Assembly (NCBI GenBank): GCA_041744735.1
Contig: JBGTKH010000445.1
Span: forward strand, 1-6,185
DNA from: JBGTKH01 sp041744735
GTDB taxonomy: Bacteria; Planctomycetota; Planctomycetia; Pirellulales; Pirellulaceae
DNA length: 6,185 bases
Direction of reading: 5' to 3'
The notes below the pieces were generated by a model, which did not search any database, was not told the DNA's origin, and worked only from the letters and a program-made list of their open reading frames with translations. The translations under genes were made by a program, and so were the position numbers. Position 1 is the stretch's first letter; each line of letters begins with the position of its first letter. Shown here in pieces: positions 1-4,701 of the stretch.

Positions 1-1
1 C

Positions 2-499
2 TTCCTTTGGCTGCAATTATCTGCGCTCGATGGGCAGATCAGCACTTTGCAGGCCGAAAAGTCGCAAGTCGAAAAGACGGTGAAATCGGCCGAAAAGCGG
101 CTGGCGGACTTGCGCGAGTTCGACAAGTGGGAGAGTGGCGACGTGGTGTGGCTCGACGAACTGCACTATCTCTCCGAGAATCTGCCGCCACCCGAAGATG
201 CAATTGTCGGTCAAGCGACGCTCGGTGCGTTGCTGACCGGAGGCGGCCGCGTCGAATTGAAAGGCGGCGTACGCGAAGCCTCGTCGATCGCGCCGATGGA
301 GCAGAGCTTGCGCGACGAGCGGCACGAAGTGCAAGGCAGCGGTGGGCAAGCCGACGAGACGTTGGGCGTCTACCGTTGGCAGTTCACCGAAACGGTTACG
401 GTCAAGCCGCCGGTTGACGATTTGCTACCTGCTGCTTCCCCGGCGCCGGCCGCCGCAGCGAGCAGCGCCCCCGTCACTCGCACTGGTGCGGGGAGGTAA
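2..499 (+). CDS. pilN: PilN-like pilus/secretion assembly protein, 3' part of gene
   Basis: The reading frame is open from the left edge (frame starting at base 2) to TAA at 497-499, so the true start lies outside the window. The visible 165 residues begin with a hydrophobic FLWLQLSAL, probably the end of or exit from a membrane helix. A Lys/Glu-rich coiled coil follows at about window residues 8-45. A segment with WLDELHYLSENLPP resembles the PilN/GspL stretch just before the periplasmic ferredoxin-like domain. That domain would be about residues 80-135 (GRVELKGGVRE, then MEQSLRDE, then WQFTETVTV), and the tail is Ala/Pro-rich. In known systems PilN is a bitopic inner-membrane protein that pairs with PilO and binds PilM. 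The PilO-like gene immediately downstream supports the call. Sequence similarity in this family is low, so the name rests on architecture plus neighbour; a GspL-type role is the alternative. Confidence 0.72.
   Translation, partial: FLWLQLSALDGQISTLQAEKSQVEKTVKSAEKRLADLREFDKWESGDVVWLDELHYLSENLPPPEDAIVGQATLGALLTGGGRVELKGGVREASSIAPMEQSLRDERHEVQGSGGQADETLGVYRWQFTETVTVKPPVDDLLPAASPAPAAAASSAPVTRTGAGR
490..496 (+). promoter_or_regulatory. Strong ribosome binding site overlapping the pilN end
   Basis: GGGGAGG runs directly into the TAA stop of the pilN-like gene and sits 8 bases before the ATG at 505. It fixes the start of the PilO-like gene and suggests translational coupling between the two. Confidence 0.75.
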
Positions 500-504
500 C
501 TGCC

Positions 505-1722
505 ATGAATCAACGAGAACGCATGCTGGCCATCGCGGTAGGCGGCTTGATGGCGCTGGGGGCGCTGTGGTACGTGTCCAGGCAAGTCAGCGACGCGTTT
601 TTCTCGCGACACAATCAAATCAGTCAATTGGAAAAGGAGATTCGTGATAAAGAACGCATCGTCATGCGCGGCAAGCGGGCCGGCGAACGGATCGTGCAGT
701 ATGAGCAGCGTGCCTTGCCGGGCGATCTGAACAAGGCCCGCTCGTTGTATCAGGATTGGCTGTTTGAGACGGCCGTGACAAATATCGGCCTGGAAAACGT
801 AAAGATTAAAACCGCGGGCGGCGGGCCGACTGGCGATGTCTACTACCGCTTTGCGTTTGCAGTCTACGGCGATGGCAACATCGAGCAACTCACGCGGTTC
901 CTCTATCACTTCTACGAAGTCAACTACTTGCACCGCATTCAAATGCTGCGGATCGAGCCGATCAAAGGGACAAAGATTTTGAAGCTGACGATGACCGTCG
1001 AGGCTCTCTCACTGCCCGGCGCCGAAGACCGCGAGAAACTGGACGACGAACCGGGCCAGCGCCTGGCGCATCCGAGTCTCACGGACTACGCCGACACAAT
1101 CATCGGCCGAAACATGTTCGCTCCGCCCAACCCGCCGCCCAAGCTGTCACCGATCGGCAGCCAGAGAGCTACGACGAAAAAGCCTCTGTCCATCACGGTC
1201 CGAGCCACCGATGCCGACGCGCTTGACAAACTAACGTTCCAATTGGAGAGCGACGCCCCCGAAGGCGCCAAGCTGCAAGGTACCGGTGATAACAGTGCTC
1301 AGATATCGTGGACTCCGCCGCAGACCGGCACGTACAGCATGACGGTGCGAGTGTCTGACGATGGCTTTCCCTCGAAGTCGATGCAGGAGACTTTTCAAAT
1401 CGTGGTGACTGACCCGCCGCCGGTGGTCGTTAAGGTACCCGAGCAGCCCAAGAAGCTGGAGTTCGACATCGTCGCGCGGCAGACGTTCCTGTCGTCCGTC
1501 ATGGCCATCAATGGCCAGCCGCGCATCTGGCTCATTGAACGCACCACCGGCCGCAAGATCGAACTCGGTGTGGGCGACAAATTCCAAGTCGGCAACATCC
1601 GCGGCGTGATCACCAGCATCGGCATCAAAGACGCCCACATAGAAATCGACGGCAAACGCTTCCCCGTCCTCCTCGGCGAAAGCCTGTCGCAGGGCTACGA
1701 ACTGTCCCAAGATGAACTCTAA
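505..1722 (+). CDS. pilO: PilO-like / cadherin-like / PilP-GspC-like fusion protein
   Basis: This 405-residue protein starts at an ATG with a good ribosome binding site. Visible layout: short basic N-terminus (MNQRER); one membrane helix at about residues 8-26; a charged coiled coil at about 30-66; an alpha/beta segment at about 110-171 (YYRFAFAVYGDGN, LTRFLYHFYEVNYLHRI, LKLTMTVEAL) that fits the PilO periplasmic ferredoxin-like fold. Residues 191-209 (SLTDYADTIIGRNMFAPPN) look like the linker found before GspC/PilP domains. Residues about 223-302 form a cadherin/putative-Ig domain with the hallmarks TVRATDAD, QISWTPPQTGTY and VRVSDDG. After a Pro-rich spacer, residues about 316-397 (INGQPRIWLIERTTGRKIELGVG, GVITSIG, HIEIDGKRF) resemble the small beta domain of PilP and GspC, which contacts the secretin. 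PilO and PilP are normally separate proteins, so this looks like a fusion with an inserted adhesion-type domain. It probably sits in the inner membrane with most of its mass in the periplasm. The domain calls are by eye. Confidence 0.75.
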   Translation: MNQRERMLAIAVGGLMALGALWYVSRQVSDAFFSRHNQISQLEKEIRDKERIVMRGKRAGERIVQYEQRALPGDLNKARSLYQDWLFETAVTNIGLENVKIKTAGGGPTGDVYYRFAFAVYGDGNIEQLTRFLYHFYEVNYLHRIQMLRIEPIKGTKILKLTMTVEALSLPGAEDREKLDDEPGQRLAHPSLTDYADTIIGRNMFAPPNPPPKLSPIGSQRATTKKPLSITVRATDADALDKLTFQLESDAPEGAKLQGTGDNSAQISWTPPQTGTYSMTVRVSDDGFPSKSMQETFQIVVTDPPPVVVKVPEQPKKLEFDIVARQTFLSSVMAINGQPRIWLIERTTGRKIELGVGDKFQVGNIRGVITSIGIKDAHIEIDGKRFPVLLGESLSQGYELSQDEL

Positions 1723-1805
1723 CTCGCATCTCGGTAATCTTCCTGTCGTAGAACTCCCTAATCGCCCTTTCTTCGAGTCCAGCCCGGCGAGCCAAACACG
1801 TCTTT

Positions 1806-1908
1806 CCTTCGCCCTTCGCCCTTCGTCCTTCGTCCTTCGCCCTTCGTCCTTCGTCCTTCGCCCTTCGTCCTTCGTCCTTCGCAATTCGCAATTCGCAATT
1901 CGTAATTG
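1806..1908. repeat. Heptamer tandem array, CCTTCGY then AATTCGY
   Basis: Eleven uninterrupted copies of CCTTCG(C/T) at 1806-1882 are followed, in the same 7-base register, by three copies of AATTCG(C/T) and a partial AATTG ending at 1908. The last base of the unit cycles C,T,T, giving a 21-bp higher-order period from 1813 to 1875. The array lies between two convergent genes and stops 5 bases from the end of the HIT gene. Because 21 is divisible by three it stays open in several frames and creates spurious ORFs encoding repeats such as KDEGRRT. It resembles the short tandem heptamer repeats known from cyanobacteria and planctomycetes. A function is not evident. Confidence 0.95.
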
Positions 1909-1913
1909 TTTCC

Positions 1914-2258
1914 TTACCCCGGCGGCCACTTCATCGCTCGCCCGCCGAGCAGATGAAAGTGCAGATGGTCCACCGCTTGCCCGGCGTCGCGGCCGTTATT
2001 GACGACGACGCGGTAGCCACCCGTCAGCTTCATTTCCAGAGCCAGCCTGCGAATTACCAAATACAAATGCCCGATCAGCGCTTGATCGTGATCCGCGATG
2101 TCATTGACCGACGGGATTTCCTTTTTGGGAATGACCAACACGTGAGTCGGCGCTTGCGGTGCAATGTCGCGGAACGCCAAACACAGGTCATCCTCATAAA
2201 CGATGTCCGCCGGAATCTCGCGGTCGATGATCTTCTTGAAAATCGTCTTTTCGCTCAT
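1914..2258 (-). CDS. HIT-family (HINT-like) nucleotide phosphoramidase/hydrolase
   Basis: A 114-residue protein, a normal length for bacterial HINT proteins. The N-terminal stretch MSEKTIFKKIIDREIPADIV and the following YEDD, AFRDIAPQAPTHVLVIPKK are classic for the family. The GYRVVVNNGRDAGQAVDHLH region leads into the histidine triad HLHFHLL at residues 98-104. In this motif the middle histidine is the nucleophile that forms a nucleotidyl intermediate. Family members cleave AMP-lysine-type phosphoramidates and related purine nucleotide conjugates in the cytoplasm. The in-frame ORF extends further upstream, but the ATG at 2258 is chosen because AAGGAG lies 7 bases before it and family homology begins exactly there. 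The upstream extension reads into the repeat array. It is convergent with the PilO-like gene and appears monocistronic. The family call is firm; the exact substrate is not known. Confidence 0.95.
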   Translation of the reverse strand: MSEKTIFKKIIDREIPADIVYEDDLCLAFRDIAPQAPTHVLVIPKKEIPSVNDIADHDQALIGHLYLVIRRLALEMKLTGGYRVVVNNGRDAGQAVDHLHFHLLGGRAMKWPPG

Positions 2259-2265
2259 GACGGTG

Positions 2266-2271
2266 CTCCTT
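2266..2271 (-). promoter_or_regulatory. Ribosome binding site fixing the HIT start
   Basis: AAGGAG on the minus strand lies 7 bases before the ATG at 2258. It settles the start in favour of the 114-residue form over a 160-residue extension. Confidence 0.85.
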
Positions 2272-2280
2272 CCACGCTGC

Positions 2281-2309
2281 AGTGTACACAAGCGAATCAG
2301 AGCCGTGAA
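2281..2309 (-). promoter_or_regulatory. Possible sigma70-type promoter of the HIT gene
   Basis: On the minus strand TTCACG (2309-2304) and TACACT (2286-2281) are separated by 17 bases. Each matches four of six consensus positions. The start of transcription would fall a few bases before the AAGGAG site, leaving a leader of roughly 15 bases. This is a consensus match by eye only. Confidence 0.35.
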
Positions 2310-2350
2310 CATATGGTATGACGAGAAACGCCGTAGACACGACCAAGTTC

Positions 2351-2671
2351 GCATCTTCGCGCGAAGCCCCCGGCGAAGGCCGGCGGGAGCGGTCACTCTC
2401 TCACCTAGCCGGAGCCGAGCATTTTCGCGCGAAGCCCCCGGCGACAGCCGGCGGGAGCGGTCACGCTTTCACCTAGCCGGAGCCGAGCATTTTCGCGCGA
2501 AGCCCCCGGCGAAAGCCGGTGGGAGCGGTCACGCTCTCACCTAGCCGGAGCCGAGCATCTTCGCGCGAAGCCCCCCGGCGAAAGCCGGCGGAAGCGGTCA
2601 CGCTTTCACCTAGCCGGAGCCGAGCATCTTCGCGCGAAGCCCCCGGCGACAGCCGGTGGGAGCCGTCACTC
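2351..2671. repeat. Structured 68-bp tandem repeat array, about 4.7 units
   Basis: Units begin with GCAT at 2351, 2419, 2487, 2555 and 2624. The first three are 68 bp, the fourth is 69 bp (one extra C), and the fifth breaks off near 2671. Each unit holds, in order: (a) the palindrome CTTCGCGCGAAG (exact in units 1, 4 and 5; first base T in 2 and 3); (b) a GC hairpin with core CCGGC / GCCGG and a tetraloop GAAG, GACA, GAAA, GAAA, GACA in units 1 to 5; (c) a second hairpin of about 7 bp with loop GTCA, for example GGGAGCG / CGCTCTC in unit 3; (d) the spacer CACCTAGCCGGAGCCGA. The array fills the region between the HIT and Trm112-like genes. Reading frames across it are repeat artefacts. It looks like a REP/BIME- or MITE-like dispersed element amplified locally. 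Confidence 0.93.
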
Positions 2672-2683
2672 CTGTGCCTGGGC

Positions 2684-2703
2684 GTGGGAGTGAATTCTCC
2701 CAC
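2684..2703. other. Perfect 7-bp inverted repeat, hairpin candidate
   Basis: GTGGGAG at 2684-2690 and CTCCCAC at 2697-2703 flank the 6-base loop TGAATT. The arms echo the GTGGGAG and CTCCCAC ends of the neighbouring repeat units. No T-run follows, so it is not a typical intrinsic terminator. Confidence 0.6.
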
Positions 2704-2745
2704 TGGCTCTACTACGGGGGCCATGTGCCAAGCAGTAGGCTGCAA

Positions 2746-2781
2746 GAGTAACGACTCCCACCGGCTTTCGCCGGGGGCTTC
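2746..2781 (-). repeat. Inverted partial copy of the 68-bp repeat core
   Basis: The minus strand of 2755-2781 is identical over 27 bases to 2499-2525 in unit 3 of the array (GAAGCCCCCGG through to GCCGGTGGGAG). The similarity continues to about 2746 with two or three changes relative to unit 5 (GTCGTTACTC against GCCGTCACTC). The array and this copy therefore face each other across about 75 bases of non-repeat sequence and could pair into a long stem. The Trm112-like gene ends 15 bases to the right. Confidence 0.9.
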
Positions 2782-2795
2782 TGTTTCAATGCTTG

Positions 2796-3083
2796 CTATG
2801 GTGAACCTGAAGAAGTTAAGGGCGAAGTATTCAACTGATCCAGCGGAATTGCTTCATCCGGGATGAGACAAGGAATATTGTCGAAGATCGGGAACAGCAA
2901 CGTGCCATCGCCGTTCACCAGCCCGCCATCCAGCGGCCGCTCGATGAGCTGCCCAATTCGGTTCTTCACGCGGTTTGCCGCAACCTCTTGCCGCAAGCGT
3001 GCCAGCAGCTTCTCGTCCGCCAGTGCCAGCGGCGAATGGCAGAGCGGACAACGAACCATTTTTAGGAAGTCTTCGCTAATCAC
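2796..3083 (-). CDS. Trm112-like small zinc-ribbon-type protein
   Basis: A 95-residue protein. Its N-terminus ISEDFLKMVRCPLCHSPL matches the start of the Trm112/UPF0434 (YcaR) family, with the CPLC pair at residues 12-15. The C-terminal half, NGDGTLLFPIFDNIPCLIPDEAI, matches the family's end (normally ..FPIRDGIPVMLPDEA). Between them, a charged helix-like insert (about 24-55) replaces the usual short loop. The second zinc-binding Cys pair of classic members is missing. Trm112 proteins act as stabilising partners of methyltransferases in eukaryotes and archaea; the role in bacteria is poorly defined. The start is taken as GTG at 3083, because family similarity begins before the internal ATG at 3059. 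No strong ribosome binding site is visible. It is transcribed divergently from the secreted protein gene, with about 98 bp between starts. Confidence 0.82.
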   Translation of the reverse strand: MISEDFLKMVRCPLCHSPLALADEKLLARLRQEVAANRVKNRIGQLIERPLDGGLVNGDGTLLFPIFDNIPCLIPDEAIPLDQLNTSPLTSSGSP

Positions 3084-3181
3084 GGCTTGGTACTCGAAGC
3101 AGAGTTAACGAGATTGTAGCGATTCTGCCGATGAACATGCAGAGTGCGCCGATTGTGTCCTTCAGTCAGGGGCTCGTGAAG

Positions 3182-3832
3182 ATGCTGTGTGGAATACGTA
3201 AATCTGCCGCCGCTTCATTGCTGTTTTGTACCATCGGCACGGTGACGGCCGAAGAGGTGCGGTACGTCCAGCAGAACGGCATCACCTATCGCGAGACGCG
3301 CCGCACGGTGCACGAACCGGCGGCCGACGTTGTTTGGGAAGACCAGCGACGAACGGTCTACCGTGAGCAATTCACTACAGAGATGCGAGACACGGTTCGC
3401 ACTACGTACGTGCCGGTGACTCAGTATCAATACGAACTCCGCCGGCCCGGCTGGTGGAATCCCTTTCGCGAACCTGAGCTAGCCTATCACCTGGTACCGC
3501 GCTCGCATTGGGAAGCGCGCACCGAAACAGTCCGCGTGCCGCTCACGTACCGTGAGTATGTTCCAGAAACGCAGGTGGTCCGCGTGCCGGTCCGATCGCT
3601 GCGTTTCGTGGAACAGGAAAAGATCGACCGCGTCGCTGTTTCGCCGCCGGCGCCCGCGATGCCAATGCCGACGAATTCCATCGCACCGAACGTCGCGCCG
3701 GCTATCCCGGCACCGAGTCAACCTGCTGCGTCGATCGCCAATCGTTCACCGCTGGGCGGCGTGCTGCGGCTCGATAGCGACCCGCCGCGTTACGGAACCA
3801 GCGTGCCCGCCGGCGGCACAATTCGTCGATAA
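3182..3832 (+). CDS. Secreted planctomycete-type protein rich in Tyr-Arg-Val segments
   Basis: From ATG 3182 the product has 216 residues and opens with a good signal peptide: MLCGIRKS, hydrophobic AAASLLFCTIGTV, cleavage likely after TVTA. An in-frame ATG at 3131 would add 17 residues; 3182 is preferred because AGGGG lies 9 bases before it and the signal peptide then has normal length. The mature part has recurring segments rich in Tyr, Arg, Thr and Val: ITYRETRRTV, WEDQRRTVYREQF, DTVRTTYVPV, then a central GWWNPF at residues 90-95, then SHWEARTETVRVPLTYREYV and QVVRVPVRS. This style recalls the YTV-type repeats seen in planctomycete envelope proteins. From about residue 155 the chain is Pro/Ala-rich and probably disordered, ending GGTIRR. 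There is no membrane anchor, lipobox or enzyme motif. It is probably exported to the periplasm or cell surface. No biochemical function is known to me. Confidence 0.8.
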   Translation: MLCGIRKSAAASLLFCTIGTVTAEEVRYVQQNGITYRETRRTVHEPAADVVWEDQRRTVYREQFTTEMRDTVRTTYVPVTQYQYELRRPGWWNPFREPELAYHLVPRSHWEARTETVRVPLTYREYVPETQVVRVPVRSLRFVEQEKIDRVAVSPPAPAMPMPTNSIAPNVAPAIPAPSQPAASIANRSPLGGVLRLDSDPPRYGTSVPAGGTIRR

Positions 3833-3841
3833 GTCGCCATT

Positions 3842-3861
3842 CCGAAGTTTCACAACTTCGG
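3842..3861 (+). terminator. Hairpin terminator between convergent genes
   Basis: CCGAAGTT and AACTTCGG form a perfect 8-bp stem with loop TCAC, 9 bases after the stop of the secreted protein gene. A weak T-rich tail (TCTTTTA) follows about 7 bases later, so termination may be inefficient or need Rho. It lies 23 bases beyond the end of the opposing minus-strand gene and could serve both. The element might also be a dispersed repeat hairpin. Confidence 0.6.
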
Positions 3862-3884
3862 CTACGGTCTTTTACGCATCGATC

Positions 3885-4217
3885 CTACGTCGAAGCAGTA
3901 TCGTTCGTCGGCGAAGACGTGGAGGGTGCAGAGGTTCGCGAACGCCGAGTGCGCCGTGCGGGCTTTACGGCGCTCCACTCTTTGGTCAACGATTCGAACA
4001 CTTCGGGCGATTCGTAACGGATGACGTTCTTGCCTTCCGGCATGGGGCCGACCAACCCGCGAAACACCGGCATGCCGCGCAACCCCAAGTCGGTGCTGCA
4101 ATCATCGATGCCCACCTGCGAGTGCGACTTCATCAGCGGTTCGGCCGTGGGATAATCTTTGATTCGCAACGTGCCGTCTTGTCCTCGCGTTACAACTCGA
4201 TAAGTGTTCTTCGCCAT
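3885..4217 (-). CDS. Unrecognised small protein, 110 residues
   Basis: I do not recognise this family. The product starts MAKNTYRVVTRGQDGTLRI and has an apparently folded part to about residue 80: DYPTAEPL, HSQVGIDDCSTDLGLRGMPVFRG, VGPMPEGKNVIRYESPEVFESL. It then turns into a basic, Ser/Thr-rich tail (KPARRTRRSRTSAPSTSS). No signal peptide, membrane segment or cysteine cluster is visible (one Cys only), so it is probably cytoplasmic. The third codon positions are GC-rich in the first 80 residues, as in neighbouring genes, which supports real coding. AAGGGA lies about 10 bases before the ATG at 4217. The tail looks less constrained and could be an extension after loss of an earlier stop. The gene is convergent with the secreted protein gene. 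The opposite-strand open frame here looks like a shadow. Confidence 0.65.
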   Translation of the reverse strand: MAKNTYRVVTRGQDGTLRIKDYPTAEPLMKSHSQVGIDDCSTDLGLRGMPVFRGLVGPMPEGKNVIRYESPEVFESLTKEWSAVKPARRTRRSRTSAPSTSSPTNDTAST

Positions 4218-4527
4218 CGCTGTTCGTCCCTTTCGTACAGAATCCGCTGTTCGTCGCCGAGCACTCGTATGCGTAATATCGGCCGAGTACGGACGGACAG
4301 GGCAAACATTTTGTTTTGGCAGCTACACGGCATGAATCCGCACAAATCCGCACATCACGCGCCACGCCCACGCTCGTTATCAGCATGCCCCAAAACTCGG
4401 CCCGCCGGTCCGGCTGCGCCAAATGCGCTGGTGGGTCTCGCCGCCAGTGACCATCAGCGACGCCTGCACGGGTTTTATGGCTAACACCGTCTTGCTCAAA
4501 TCTGCATGGCAGAGTACATATCTGTTC
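4218..4527. other. Intergenic stretch without a convincing gene
   Basis: About 310 bp separate the minus-strand 110-residue gene from the tRNA. The open frames on either strand have Cys/Arg/His-rich translations with no recognisable motif and no ribosome binding site. Visible structure is limited to a perfect tandem repeat of the 10-mer AATCCGCACA at 4335-4354 and a promoter-like pair just before the tRNA. The promoter of the minus-strand gene must lie here, but I cannot pick it with confidence. Confidence 0.6.
4492..4520 (+). promoter_or_regulatory. Possible promoter of the tRNA-Ser gene
   Basis: TTGCTC at 4492-4497 is followed after exactly 17 bases by TACATA at 4515-4520. The -10 match is poor (3 of 6), and transcription would start at or very near the mature 5' end of the tRNA at 4528, leaving almost no leader. 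It is the only promoter-like pair close to the gene. Confidence 0.3.
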
Positions 4528-4609
4528 GGAGGGTAAGCGAATGGTTAGCGGTCTGATTCGAAATCAGATGCCCAGCAATGGGTTGCGGGTTCGAGTCCCG
4601 TGCCCTCCG
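4528..4609 (+). tRNA. tRNA-Ser, anticodon CGA
   Basis: The acceptor stem GGAGGGT (4528-4534) pairs with GCCCTCC (4602-4608), ending in a T-G wobble. The discriminator is G at 4609, as expected for serine. The anticodon stem TCTGA/TCAGA (4552-4556, 4564-4568) carries the loop TTCGAAA, placing CGA at 4559-4561, which reads UCG. A long variable arm with a CCC/GGG stem (4571-4573, 4580-4582) makes it class II. The T-arm GCGGG-TTCGAGT-CCCGT is canonical. The 3' CCA is not encoded (next bases CCT), so it would be added by nucleotidyltransferase. Odd point: only 17 bases separate the acceptor and anticodon stems, position 8 is A instead of T, and the D-stem can form only two pairs, although the GGTT of the D-loop is present. 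It is probably functional but could be a degenerate extra copy. Confidence 0.88.
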
Positions 4610-4701
4610 CCTTACGAATCCTTTTCAAATTGCCAGACGGCGAGCCGAATATATTGCATCCGTTTAGACGAGCCTCCGGGCGACTAGTTCGGACGATTCT
4701 T

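Noticed and set aside
7..417. Arg-rich frame near the left edge
   Set aside because: It is out of frame with the pilN-like gene, whose translation shows the expected coiled coil and domain pattern.
1625..1929. Minus-strand and plus-strand open frames encoding RRTKDEG- or RPSSFVL-type repeats
   Set aside because: They are translations of the 7-bp DNA array, whose 21-bp period keeps several frames open. They have no ribosome binding site and overlap the end of the pilO-like gene.
2259..2396. N-terminal extension of the HIT protein to 160 residues
   Set aside because: The ribosome binding site AAGGAG and the start of family similarity both point to ATG 2258. The extension reads into repeat DNA.
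2351..2671. CRISPR array
   Set aside because: The units are contiguous, with no unique spacers, and the 68-bp unit is conserved throughout, with no cas genes nearby.
2203..2866. Open frames over the 68-bp repeats on both strands, with peptides such as EAPGDSRRERS
   Set aside because: The peptides simply repeat with the DNA unit in several frames. The unit length (68/69) is not a multiple of three, so they do not form one consistent protein repeat.
4102..4422. Minus-strand 106-codon frame with several cysteines
   Set aside because: It overlaps the better-supported 110-residue gene in another frame, and its Cys residues are not in CxxC pairs. There is no ribosome binding site.
3552..4484. Plus-strand open frame of 310 codons
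   Set aside because: It is Arg/Ser-rich, overlaps the end of the secreted protein gene in another frame and lies antisense to the 110-residue gene. It has no recognisable domain and looks like a high-GC shadow.
4610..4701. Terminator for the tRNA or for rsmG
   Set aside because: I could find no stable hairpin followed by a T-run on either strand in these 92 bases.
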